A stretch of DNA of 64,000 bases from Phanerochaete sordida (Eukaryota > Basidiomycota > Agaricomycetes > Polyporales > Phanerochaetaceae): assembly GCA_019973155.2 (NCBI GenBank), contig BPQB01000053.1, positions 1-64,000 of the forward strand, in the 5' to 3' direction. The translations under genes were made by a program, and so were the position numbers. The stretch's first letter is position 1. The number at the start of each line of letters is the position of its first letter. A model generated the notes under the pieces. It saw only the letters and a program-made list of their open reading frames with translations. It was not told where the DNA came from and ran no database searches. This document shows positions 43,871 to 54,215 of the stretch, piece by piece.

Positions 43871-45670
43871 ATGTCAGCCACTAACGTTGAAGACGAATAC
43901 AACGCCATGGCATTCTGTCCAAACCCACCCTTTCCCAGCGCCGACTACTCACCGACATACCAGGTCTGCGCACTAGGTCCACCGCACATGGCGCCAGCCT
44001 CTCGTAACCGCAAGTCCAAGACCAACTCGAAGCACCGCACCGGCGAGCGCCATGGGTCCACCGGAGGCCCAATGTCCACAGTCGAACATGAGACCTCTCC
44101 TATCGCAGGCAGCCGAGGCGCCCTCTGGAGAACCGGGTACATCATGAAACACCTCGAGCGCAGAGCCGGCCCAGCGGCGGAGCGAATCGACCACGCACCT
44201 CCGCCGTACATAGCGCCGCCTGAGCTGCACGCTGGGACGCTCCCCGCAGACTCCCCGACCGCACTTCCCACACCGGGGACGCCGGCGGCGGTGCCTGTCC
44301 CAGGCCTCGGCTCCGCTCCCAGCCCGACCCGCGGCACGAACGTGGGCCTCGTCGCAGGCCTGCTCGTGGGCGGAGCAGCGCTGCTCGGGGTCCTCGCCGC
44401 GCTCGGCCTGATATACTGGCGGCGGAAGGCGAAGAACATCCGCGCGCTGAGCGCGAACGTTACTCCATGGAAGCCACATGTTTCGTCCGCGGAGGTCAGC
44501 TCGCTCTCCATGTCGAGCAGCTTCGGCAACTTCGTGCTGGTCAGCACGACAGCATCGGAAGAGGAGTACCTGAAGCTGCCGAGTCCGGACTTCAAGGAGT
44601 CGTTCGAGGACGAAGAAGCCAAGCCCGTGCCTAGAAAGCCTGTCAAACTGTCGCTTTCCGATCCCCGTCGGTTCTCTTCGCCATCGCTGGGCGCAACCTT
44701 CATGCGAGCGTTCCACCACTCCACTGCTGCGGGACTTACTGCGTCGGTCTCTGCGCCGCCCAGTCCATCGCTGGACACCCGCGATCGCTCCCTGCACGTC
44801 CAGCGCCAGAAAGCCGCCGAGCTTGCCCAGATGGTGCGAATGAAGTTCGTGAAGGAGGAGCTGCCCGTCAACGGAAATTCGTGCCCCGAGCTCGCCAGCT
44901 TCGCGAAACGCCCCGCGCTGACGGCCGGGCTCGGGATCGTGCACGAGCAGAGCGAAGTCGACATCGCGAACACGCTTCTGTGCGCGCTCGACCGGTACTC
45001 CGTGGCCTTCGATGCGGAGTCGCCCACGGTGCCCATCACGAACCTCTTCCAGGTCGACCGGCACGGCAAGGTTGTGCGGCGCTCCGCTGCGCCTTCTCCC
45101 GTCTCCCCAGCTTCCGACGCCTCGCCTCGCACGCCGCTCCAGCGCAACGAGCTGTCCGACAACGGCTCTATCGCGACCGAGGACGAGGACATCGACGACG
45201 TGAACGACGCGGTCATCGTCCGCCTCGGGCAGGCAAGGAGCATGGAGATCAAGCCAGAGCGCGGGATGCTCGTCTCGCTGCACACCAGCAGCTCCCTCGC
45301 GAGCCCGCCGCCGACCTCGCTGTCGACGTCCGTCCTGCTGCCCAGCGCAGCGCCCGTCGGCGCGACGATCGTGCGCCCGAAGTCGACGAGCGCGATCCCC
45401 GTGCCCGCGCCGCTGCTGAGCCCGATCGCGACGTCGCCGACGTCGCTCTCGGCCGACATCGAGGAGACGCTCGAGGAGCGCGTCTTCGCGTACAGGCCGA
45501 GCGGGCCCTGGTCGAAGGCGAACTACCAGCTGACGACGCCGGGCCAGGTGCGCGCGCTCACGGAGGCGTTGGCCCTCGCAAAGCCGCACACGCCGCACCA
45601 CCAGCAGCAGGCGTGGCCGTGGCCTGCCCACCGCTCGGCGGCGCTCGATCCGGAGCACGGCGACGATTAG
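43871..45670 (+). CDS. Intronless single-pass membrane protein, 599 residues, unknown function
   Basis: One uninterrupted reading frame from an ATG in good context. Residues 1-155 are Pro/Ala/Ser-rich with no signal peptide, ending in a Pro-rich stretch (PGTPAAVPVPGLGSAPSPTR). A single hydrophobic helix (GLVAGLLVGGAALLGVLAAL) is followed by the basic stop-transfer WRRKAKN. The C-terminal 400 residues are cytosolic, Ser/Pro-rich and contain EDEDIDDVNDAVIVRL and RVFAYRPSGPWSKANYQLTT. Such mid-membrane, disordered proteins are frequent in basidiomycetes, some as wall sensors, but nothing here proves that. Long frames on the opposite strand (43945-45659) mirror its codon bias and are not genes. 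Confidence 0.78.
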   Translation: MSATNVEDEYNAMAFCPNPPFPSADYSPTYQVCALGPPHMAPASRNRKSKTNSKHRTGERHGSTGGPMSTVEHETSPIAGSRGALWRTGYIMKHLERRAGPAAERIDHAPPPYIAPPELHAGTLPADSPTALPTPGTPAAVPVPGLGSAPSPTRGTNVGLVAGLLVGGAALLGVLAALGLIYWRRKAKNIRALSANVTPWKPHVSSAEVSSLSMSSSFGNFVLVSTTASEEEYLKLPSPDFKESFEDEEAKPVPRKPVKLSLSDPRRFSSPSLGATFMRAFHHSTAAGLTASVSAPPSPSLDTRDRSLHVQRQKAAELAQMVRMKFVKEELPVNGNSCPELASFAKRPALTAGLGIVHEQSEVDIANTLLCALDRYSVAFDAESPTVPITNLFQVDRHGKVVRRSAAPSPVSPASDASPRTPLQRNELSDNGSIATEDEDIDDVNDAVIVRLGQARSMEIKPERGMLVSLHTSSSLASPPPTSLSTSVLLPSAAPVGATIVRPKSTSAIPVPAPLLSPIATSPTSLSADIEETLEERVFAYRPSGPWSKANYQLTTPGQVRALTEALALAKPHTPHHQQQAWPWPAHRSAALDPEHGDD

Positions 45671-46843
45671 CTATCGGGGAGCGCACGGAGGTTTCGTACG
45701 GATATTCTTGGGCAGGGAATTGGATAGACACCGGATCGACTGGGACGGCATTGGGAATCCTCGGGCTGTACGTATCTGCATGTGCACGTAGACCAGACTA
45801 ACACGGGTTGCATTATCGCGGGAATGACGTCCGCCGCCTGCTGCGCGTGCGGTGCGTGCTGGGTCCCATGATACCGGAGATGGTGCGGCCGTTGCGAGCG
45901 TAGGACGTTGTGGCGCACATCATCCCGGATCCGTGTAAGCGAGACACGTTAGGGACCCGCGCAGGTCTCTGCGAAATGCGTGGCCGATAGCAACCGCCAT
46001 GACGTTGGTTCTCGGGTAAAGCAGAAGTTTTGGTGCGGTGCTGAGCTTCAGACAATCTGCCAGCGGTCCAAACGTACAGCCGTATTTAGTACGACTTCGG
46101 AGGCAGAGCTGCCACCCGTCCAGCAGACGACCAGCGTGGGACCAAAACTGACAGGCGACGTGAGAGAGTACAGAGTTTCCGGATATCTGTGGGGCCCAGG
46201 CTCAGGAGAAGGTTTGCCACGGCGGCCTCATGCATGACACGAGTCGGAGCGGACAGTCCAGGAGCGACAAGCTTCGGGGGTCGGGTTCTGAGCAGCGGAG
46301 GATACCAGCCAAGGCAAAAACTGTTGCGATGCATAGAACTAGCTGCCGGGTCGCTCGAGATGCGATTGTTTTCATCGAGAGTTTGCGAGAAACGAAAAGA
46401 AAAGGTCGAGGACAAGCCGGTGAGCGGGTCCAAGGCTCCAAGTGCCGCGCTCCGTCGGGCGCTCGGCACAGCCACGTGATGCACGGTCTTCGGGGTCCAG
46501 GTAGCCGCCAGATATCTATAATCTCGGACCCCTATCCGTCCCTGACTTGTCCCCGCCCTCCATCTTGCCCACGTCGCGAAAACGTCTGCAGACCACCCGC
46601 ACCCATTTCTACCCCAAGCGTACGTTGCCACCTTGCCAGCTCGCTCGACGCCTGCTGACGCCACTACAGAACCAAGTTGGCACCTCATGTCGAATTTTAC
46701 CATGTTAAATCAATCCAAACAGTCGTCTAGTATTTGCCCCACGTTCGTGGCCAATTTCTCCGAGCGAAAACATCCCGAAGCTGACTGGCGGCCTTTGCAG
46801 CAACGGTCGTCAAACCGTTGGAGATGGGGCTTTCTCTTCCGAC
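45671..46843. other. Intergenic region and 5' leader of antizyme gene
   Basis: 46620-46669 looks like a 50-nt leader intron (GTACGT to TACAG, with a CTGAC branch site). A second strong 3' splice site (CTGAC then CCTTTGCAG) ends at 46800. No separate gene is supported. Confidence 0.45.
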
Positions 46844-47764
46844 ATGATTCCTAGCGTGCTTGCCGTCTGCCACGTTCAAGGCGCCGACTCGATGTACTAC
46901 TACTCTACTACGTTCTCGGGCGGGCCTGGGGTGAGTGCACAGTCTGACATCTCTCTGCGCTTTGCATCCTTAACTCCAGACAGTGGCGCTTTTGACACCC
47001 CCTCGGCAAAATGCCCTCCTGACAGAGGAGGGTCGTCAGACTGGGTGACAGACAGTCTGGCGTCATCTTTCCCATCCACTCCATCCGATACCTCCGACAT
47101 TCCCTACAACCGCACAAGCACGCCTTCATCATTCGGTTCAGAAAGCTCTAAAGATTCCAACGGCCCTCCAGCCACCCCACCCATCGCGTCGTTCCCATTC
47201 CCGACGCCTCCGCGGGACATCCTCGCGAAGAGAGATGCCCCGACGCCCGACGCATCCACCCCGCCGCTTACACCCGACGACATGGATGACGAGGGCAATA
47301 GCGTCGCTGCAATCAGCAGCAAGCAAGGCAACAACGCTCTCGAGTTCCTCAGCGCGCTCTTCCCACGCAACGCGCTCGGCGCGCTTCCCTACGCGAAAAG
47401 CGTTGAGATCTCCTCGCCGAACCTCGGTACGGCCTTCGAAGGCGTCGTCCTCAACCTCCCAGGTAAGACCAAGACGCTCTACGTTGACGGCAAGAACGCC
47501 GCGCACGTCAACCTGCGCGAGAGGTGAGTCGCGCCATGATTTCACCACCTGCACGTGCTTACTAAGCACGCGCCCAGCATCGTCGCCATGCTTGACCTTG
47601 CAGACGAGTGCTTCGAATGCTCCGCTCTCGTCCTCGCCCTCGAGAAGACCTGCCCGCACCTCGGCGAGCTCCTCCACTCGTTCATGTATGTGGGAGGCAC
47701 CGTCGTCACCAACCCTCCCTTCCCCGTGGATCCGGCTTACGTCCTCGTTGGATTGGAGATCTAG
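46844..47764 (+). CDS. OAZ1: Ornithine decarboxylase antizyme, expressed by +1 ribosomal frameshift
   Basis: The C-terminus is diagnostic of antizyme: SIVAMLDLADECFECSALVL, then LLHSFMYVGGTVVTNPPFP and DPAYVLVGLEI. My model is ORF1 46844-46930 joined over a 53-nt intron to 46984-46992, reading MIPSVLAVCHVQG...TTFSGGPGWRF and stopping at TGA 46993-46995. ORF2 is in the +1 frame from GAC 46994 to 47523, then 47578-47764. The shift site reads TTT TGA C. The ORF1 end GGPGWRF parallels the PGPRWCS before the stop in animal antizymes. Antizyme binds ornithine decarboxylase, sends it to the proteasome and blocks polyamine uptake; polyamines raise the frameshift. The ORF1 start is uncertain, since an ATG at 46687 with an intron 46722-46800 would also be in frame. 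Confidence 0.85.
46990..46996 (+). promoter_or_regulatory. Programmed +1 frameshift site TTT TGA C
   Basis: The zero-frame codon TTT is followed by TGA. Skipping the first T gives GAC in the frame of the antizyme body. The call depends on splicing out 46931-46983 with acceptor CCAGACAG. Confidence 0.6.
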
Positions 47765-48856
47765 TGGTATAGCGCTGGAGACGCTTTGAATCTTGCTGAA
47801 GTCTTTATGTTACTCGAACGTATTTAGTGCCCCCTTCGCGGTTCCTTCTATCCGTCTTGCTTGATCTCGTCCCAACCACGGAGGGGCAATTATGCCTCTC
47901 GTTTCTCTTAGTCTATAGCGGATAGCAATACATTGTGTTCGCTGTTCATGCTTTGTTGTCTTGTCGTGTCGCTGTGTTTCAAAGTCTTCGGCCTTCGTTC
48001 GAGTGAGGAGCAAACATCGCGCTACTTGGATCTAACGAAGCAGCCCGGCCGACTTGCTCACATACCCAGGTTCTCAAACAAACATCTCTTTCAGAAGACC
48101 GGCTCCCTGTGGTAGCATTTGTGAGTTCACAGCGCTGTTCCCCTGGAGCTCAGCACTGACGGCCCCTAAGTTTTGCCCTGCGTCGTCCGCTGCGAAGCGC
48201 ATGGCCGGCTGCACAAGGTGTGATGCATCTGCCATGCTGCTGGCAGCTACATTGACCAGCAGATCTCGCGATTACAACATAGTCGCCGCATCGCTGACGA
48301 CATCTGACCATGAACAGCACGCTCGATGCCATCCGACAACCTCGGCCAAGACGCCTCCTCGGCATCCTTCAGACGTCGGCTCTAGACCGCGCTGCTACAC
48401 CGCCGCCGCTGCCTGTCAATCTAGCATCGAGGGTCCAATTCTCCATGCGAAGTCAAGTCCGGTTGCAACGTTCCAACAGCAGCGCTGACATTGACGCTGC
48501 GATAGCTCCATCCCGCTGCCCCTCTACGGCGATCGGGACGTGCAAGCTGGTTGCAGCTCGCGACCGTCGACAGACCGGACACAGGCAAGGCTCAATGGCC
48601 GTGCTGTCAGAAGATGCAGCCCTCGTCGGCGGACGGTCTGCCGACCGTAGGCAGTATAAAGGAGCTTCCGTAGCTTCGAGGATTCCTCAGCTCCGAGAGC
48701 CTTCCTTCGACTCTTTCTCTTTCTTCTTCCACTGGGCACTGGCTGGTACGAGTTCTCTTCAATTCACGTAGTGAAAACCCTCACAATTTCTATAGCCTTT
48801 CGCTTTCGAAACATTACGATTCCCTCTTTCGTTCAGCCGTCAAAGCCACGATCGCT
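47765..48856. other. Intergenic region with TATA box
   Basis: Ordinary sequence. TATAAA at 48655-48660 lies about 200 nt upstream of the next start, leaving a leader of roughly 170 nt. An open frame at 48310-48771 overlaps the TATA box and is rejected. Confidence 0.45.
48655..48660 (+). promoter_or_regulatory. TATA box of the secreted protein gene
   Basis: TATAAA is followed by a CT-rich leader (48700-48850) before the start at 48857. Confidence 0.5.
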
Positions 48857-50464
48857 ATGCGCGTTACCATCGTCACTACCCTCTGTCTCGCATTCGCGGC
48901 TTCGGGCGTTGTGCGTGCCGTACCAGTCCACCACGGCGCCGAGGCTTTTGCCTCTCATCAGGACGTCTCGTCCGCAGCTGCGGCTCTGCCCTCCACCGCC
49001 GACGGGTCGGGGGCCTTCAGTTTGAGCGGTCTGCTCGATCTTATTCCTGACATTGTTCCACTATTCGGCGATATTTTAGGCAGTGGCACCTCTTCGTGAG
49101 TAGGATGTAGCTATGATTGTAGCGCCCCGTGCTGACCTTCTTACACAGTTCGGGGAACAACACGAGACGCGACACCATCGTCCGCTCGCGTGACACTGGC
49201 AGTGCTATCGCAAGTCTTGTAGACGCTGCCTCATCTAGTGCTGGCGATGCCGATGGGGACAACATTATCGATGGCATCCTAGGATTACTCCCTGATCTAC
49301 TCCCATTGCTCTTGGGACGGTAAGTTTGGCATGATCTCCCACTTATATGTGCTCAAGTATTGCTTAAGCGATGCGGATGTCCGCAAACGCGACCTTCTGG
49401 AGGATCTCGTCAACGCTCTGGCCGGTTTAGTCGGCGGGTATGTCAAAGATTTCTCTCAATATATTTCAGGAGCTCATGTGGTCTCCAGCGATTCGACTAG
49501 TCAGAAACGAGACAATATTCAGCTGTGGGCTCGCAAGGGTGCCGTTAAGGCCCCTTCCTCCAAGAAGCCTCCCACTTCCTCTTCCCAGAAGCCACCGCCG
49601 CCACCGCCGCCTCCGCCAACCACTCCCAAAGTGACACCGCCCGTCATCGTCAAGCACACTACCTCTACTCCTCAACCCCCGGTCACCCCCTCCGCACCCC
49701 CAGTAATTACCGCCAGTCGTCCGCCGACTCCTCCGGCTAGCAAGGTTGTGACCGAGCCTTCTCAGAGCGACACTACCACGCCGAGCAGCCCGAGTGCACC
49801 TCCCAGCAGCCCACCTGCGATCACCACTAGCCAGGCACCTCCTACCGTAACGTCCGCCGCAGCTATCACCACCACGTCGACCAGTACAACGAGCTCCAGT
49901 GTAGTCACTACCAGTGCGAGCTCCGCGTCTGGAGATGGGTCCGGCCGCGATGACGATGACGATGGTTCGACGTCGGGCAACGGAGGTGTCAACTTGACGG
50001 ATGGAGTCAACCTTGCGACCGCAGTCATCGGCGCCTTCACCGGTCTCTTTCCGCCCAGCACTGCGACCGTAGACGCTTCCTCAGCGGACACCACAGCCAT
50101 CGTGAACAATGGAAACAATGTCAATGTGTCACCCAACATCACGGTTGACCTGCCCGGGGCCGCGTCGGGTGTCCTGTCCGCTCTCGCCACCAGCACCGCT
50201 GTCCTGCAGCCGTCTGCCGTCGCGAATGTCACGACGCCCAGCTCTGCGACTGCCTCGCTCGCAGCATCGACGTCTGCCTCCGCTAGCCTCGGTTCGTCAG
50301 TGGTCGAAAGCGCGACATCACTCCTTATTGCGGAGACCCCAACGGCCGCCTCCTCGTCTGGCGCGGCAGTATTTACTACAACTCCCGCGGCTGACGGTGC
50401 CACGGTTACGCCGACGAATGCTGCAAGTACGCTCCCAGCGGGTCTTACCGGTGATTCAAACTAG
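48857..50464 (+). CDS. Secreted Ser/Thr/Pro-rich protein with repeated hydrophobic segments and dibasic sites
   Basis: Three exons: 48857-49095, 49149-49319, 49369-50464, giving 501 residues. A signal peptide is clear (MRVTIVTTLCLAFAASGVVR, cut near AVP). Three Leu-rich amphipathic segments follow, SGLLDLIPDIVPLFGDILGS, DGILGLLPDLLPLLLG and LLEDLVNALAGLVGG. They are separated by possible Kex2/dibasic sites (NTRRD, VRKRD, SQKRD), and each lies largely on its own exon. From about residue 180 on the protein is extremely Pro/Ser/Thr-rich (a run of prolines, then TTTSTSTTSSS), fitting heavy O-glycosylation in the cell wall or outside. An acidic DDDDD patch and N-glycosylation sequons (NVSPNIT, ANVT) are present. 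There is no GPI-like hydrophobic tail. No enzyme domain is seen. Confidence 0.8.
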
Positions 50465-51002
50465 CCGTCGTGTGTGCTCTTCTCCTGCTCTATTCGCTCC
50501 CCGTGCTGATCATGCACAGGTTACCCTTTGGGCGAAGCATTCTTCTTGAATATCGATACCTAGCTGCAGATAGCAGCAACATCTGCGTCTTGATATGCTT
50601 AACAAGGGTCTATGATATCACGATCAGCCAGGCCTTATGCACGTCTGTTCGTAGGGTTAGTTCGAACAGCGTTTCGTAGGATATTACAACTCCTGCTTGA
50701 TACGTATTCACCTGTCATTTCTGTGCCGCATCAAGTCTTCTGAAGACATCTAGATGCAACTGATGAGAAAGGATTGAGATTTTCGCGTGCACCTGTGCGG
50801 TAAGCATGATTTCCTGCGTGGCGCGGAACGCCAGGGTCGAGAAGACACATCCTTCAACGCCACACTGCAAGTGCATGTTGAAACAGAACGTGTTGGCAAT
50901 TACATTAAAACAGTCGCGTCGGCTTAGAAGTAAGCTTGCTATAACATAGTCGTACATGATGGTGGTATCGTCGAGCACAAGAAAGCAGCACAAATCATTA
51001 AT
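50465..51002. other. Intergenic spacer between convergent genes
   Basis: AT-richer sequence containing 3' ends of both neighbours. No gene or repeat is seen. Confidence 0.4.
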
Positions 51003-52028
51003 TCACATAATGACGCAGCGGTCATCCTCGCCTTGGAGGCCCCGCGCAAGGTCGTCGGGCCGCACGACGTTGCCCGTGCCCTTGTCACGGCCGTCCAGGC
51101 TAACGATGAGTACACCGGAGTTGTTGGGGTCGAGTTCTGCGACGAGCTGATGCTTCTGCATGAGATCCTCGATGGCGGGTTTGATCTTTGCCGCGCCGCC
51201 CTTGGAGTGCAGACCCTTTCCTGAATGAGGGATCAGAAGGCACGCCGTGGTCTCCTAAAGCGTGAGGCTCACCGACGATTATATGCACCTCGGAGTCTCC
51301 ACGAGACTTTGCCTCCTGGATGGCACGGTCCGTGTACGTGATTGCCTCCTTGACATAGAGCCCGTGCAGGTCGACCTCCCCAGGCTTGCTGTCCTCGTTG
51401 TTCTCTGCTCGCGGGCATTAGCACCCGCCTACGCTGAGTTGTCTCTGCGTACGCACTGATGAATATCCACTCGGCCGCTTCCCTGTTCAGCCTCTCCATC
51501 TCAGCCTGGTGCCGCTTGCCCTTGTTGGAGAGCTCCTTGGCGAGGGCACCATCGCCGCCCTGGTATGCCTCGTGGCTCTCCTGGAACGCCTTCGCCATCG
51601 CATCGCCCTCTTCGTTCGCGCGCGCGCGCAGCTCCGTGTAGTGGGTGTTCGCCTGGTTGACCTGGTTCAGGTCCTGTACGGTGGCGCGGTCAGGGTACGC
51701 ATACGTGCAAAGGGTACGCGGTACTCACGACGCGTCCGGGACTAGGGCTGTGTGCATGGTGTGGGTGCTCTGGGCGATGCTCGGGATGGTGTTCGGGTCG
51801 GCCCTCGTGCCCGTACTGGGGCTGCGAGACAACTGGTACCTCGGGGTGCGGCTGATACGACGGTGGGGTGCTCACAGGCGGCCACTGTTGCTGCTGCTGC
51901 GTAGGCTTGTGGGGCACGACAGGCGGGACATACACGTCTTGTGACGCGCCGTCGGGCGGCGGCTGCGGGGCAGGTGGGCCGCACAAGACATATGTGAGGC
52001 CGCGAATAATGGCGTCGAGGATCCCCAT
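51003..52028 (-). CDS. DUF1771-Smr domain protein, frame broken by one extra base
   Basis: Four exons on the minus strand: 52028-51729, 51673-51457, 51404-51273, 51221-51003. The first exon encodes MGILDAIIRGLTYVLCGPPA and a Gln/Pro/His-rich linker. The second encodes a DUF1771 helix pair (ANTHYTELRARANEEGDAMA, AYQGGDGALAKELSNKGKRH). The Smr domain follows with VDLHGLYVKEAITYTDRAI, VHIIVGKGLHSKGG and then ELDPNNSGVLIVSL. Between AAKIK and PAIEDL the frame moves by one because the sequence has four A (plus strand TTTT, 51180-51183) where three would keep frame. As read, the protein ends about 25 residues later inside the Smr fold. Smr domains are nucleic-acid nucleases or binders, in yeast Cue2-like mRNA surveillance. 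Assembly error is the likeliest cause. Confidence 0.82.
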
Positions 52029-52881
52029 TGCTGAGACTGTGAGTACTCGAAGGCGGGCTCGAGAGTGAGGACGGGCTGTGAGTAAGCTCTACCAGGTGGG
52101 GTCGCCCACAGTGGTAGAGTGAGGTCAGGCTTTCCGCGTGCCGGACCTCCAATTAGGGCACAGCTACGGCCGACAACGCTTGTGTGGGGCCTCGCATCGC
52201 CTCGTGCCCATCGCTGTGGTGAAATGAGCCAGGAATAAATCTCGCAGCGTCGTCGTAAGGCGTTAGGTACGAAACTTCGCTGCGAACCTTTGCAGCGAAT
52301 GGTGCCTGAGGAGCACCAGGATCGCTCCGACCCTCACATGCACAAATCCCGAATCCCCGCGGGTCTTCCAATCGCTGGAGCTCGATTATGAATAAGCTCT
52401 GCAAGACACAATACTTTGAGCAGCGCAGGATGGTAGCAGAATGGTACTGAGTATGTATACAGTTCATATTGTGCAAACCTGGTGTCTTGTCGTCTCCACG
52501 ACGTCGCACCTTCGCAGCTCCCACTGGTACTCGACATATGCATGCCAGTGACGCGATTGATCGTTTTAATCTGCTCCGTGTAGAAATGCACGAGGAAGGT
52601 CCACTGGACAGGACAGAACAGAACAGATGATACTAGGATGTATGACTACATTATCGGGGTAAGTGCCGTCGAAAGCACTGGTCATGAGCGAAGGAGTGTC
52701 ATGAGGTCATAAATTAGACAAAAGAGGATGAAGGAAGGTATACGAATATGCGAACAGCCCGGCTCTACTGGTCCGATGTATAAGATGCTACAAGTGTCCC
52801 TGAGTTCATGGTATAATAATTACACACAAGGGAGAGGCGATAGTGACGGGGAACATGCACGAGGAGGATGAGAGAAAGCCG
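52029..52881. other. Intergenic spacer
   Basis: Ordinary to AT-rich sequence upstream of the Smr gene. Short open frames only, no TATA box seen. Confidence 0.4.
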
Positions 52882-53869
52882 TTACTCGAACGGATTGGTG
52901 CGACCAGCCTAGGTTACGGTTCAGTAAGGAGCATAGCCTCAAATGTGAGGTGACGTACCTGGTTATCCCCACCTTCTCTACATCCACACAGCCAGTCTGT
53001 CCACCACCGCTTGTCTGGCTCATCCTCTTCCTCTACATGCTGGATCTTCGGCGGCGGAATCGGCTCTGGTGGGCGATTCGCGTGCGGCGTCTCCGAACGC
53101 GGGGGTGGTGACCGCGGCACGGGCAGGTCGAGCGGTTTCGGCGGGCTCTGGGCGCGGAGGGAGTCTTGACGTCCCAACGACGGCCGCTTCGCCTTCGGTG
53201 CCGCGATGGCAGGCTCTTCCGCAAGCGTCTTGCCCGAGTCCGACTCCTGCATAATCGCCGAGTCTTCGGGGTTGTTCAGCGAAAGCGTCGAGGCCGCGGG
53301 CGTGGCGAACGGGTTCCCCGGCACCGGCGACGGCGGCGCAGACAACCGTGTATCGATCTCGTCGAGTGCGACCTCGTCCTCCGAGTTCCTCAGCTGATGG
53401 TGCATGCCCGGGCCTTTCGGTGGGCCCTGCTGCGACCGCCGCCGTCCGGGCCAGAGTAGGCTTGCCTTACGGGTGACGTCGCTCACAAGCGAGGACGAAG
53501 TCGTGGACAGCGTCGACTCGCGTGCGGCCTTGCGTCGCTGCCGTTCCGCCTCCTCCCAGCGCCGCAGGTTCTGCGTGGACGATCATGCCCGCAAAATCAG
53601 AGACAACCCTGCAAAGCTAAAGCGGATGCGCTGCGCACCTCTGCGACCTTCCGCGACTCCTCTTCCTCGTCGATATTTGGTGGATACTTCTTCTCTGCGC
53701 TGTACTCCTCGTCCGACGAAGAATCATCTGCGTCGCCGAAGGGGTCCTTCGCTCTTTGCTTGCCCTTCGCTCCTCCAGGGCTCGGCGCGAGCTCGTCATG
53801 GTAGACGCCGGCTCGACTTATATCCTCCTCTTCTGCGGGTTCAAAGTGCTGATTCGCGGGATGGCTCAT
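52882..53869 (-). CDS. Disordered basidiomycete protein of unknown function
   Basis: Three exons on the minus strand: 53869-53639, 53570-52959, 52908-52882, giving 289 residues. The N-terminal part is acidic (EPAEEEDISRAG, DADDSSSDEEYSAEKKYPP). A charged helix (ENLRRWEEAERQRRKAARES) starts exon 2. The middle is Ser/Pro-rich and probably disordered (SAPPSPVPGNPFATPAASTL). The C-terminus is distinctive, KRWWTDWLCGCREGGDNQ, then AGRTNPFE on a 27-nt last exon. The WLCGC motif could be a palmitoylated membrane anchor, and NPF is a possible EH-domain ligand; both are inference. I recognise no family. Confidence 0.72.
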
Positions 53870-54215
53870 GGCCAAGGGCACTATCGTGGGGGCAGAGGGG
53901 CTCCAGGCCTGAAGTCGTATAGAGGATGTGGTTGAGGTGTTGGTCGTCGAACGTCAAGGCTAAACTGGGAATCGAGACCACAGCCGCCGGGTTAAGCGCG
54001 TGGGCAAGACGGGGTGAGTGGAGAGGAGCTCCTGGTTACGCTCCGTGAATCCCATGCAACAGCCCGATGAGGTGGTATGTAATTCATAACGACAGCGAAA
54101 GCATTACAGAAGATAATAAATTGTCCTAGTCCGAGGGTAACGTGTAAGGGGGAAGGTAAAATGACATGGTGGTGGTGTAGTGTTGCGTGGTCCATGACAG
54201 TCTCGCTCCTGTCCT
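53870..54215. other. Intergenic spacer
   Basis: 346 nt between two minus-strand genes, with no additional element recognised. Confidence 0.4.

Noticed and set aside
43945..45659. Two very long minus-strand open frames (504 and 561 codons) opposite the single-exon gene at 43871
   Set aside because: They mirror the high-GC codon bias of the forward gene, lack domains and have Arg/Glu- or Ser-rich shadow composition; the forward frame has a membrane helix with a proper stop-transfer.
48310..48771. 153-codon forward open frame before the secreted protein
   Set aside because: It spans the TATA box and leader of the downstream gene.
49438..49469. Apparent 32-nt intron (GTATGT...TTTCAG) in the secreted protein gene
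   Set aside because: Too short, and removing it breaks the frame of the Pro-rich tail; reading through keeps frame.
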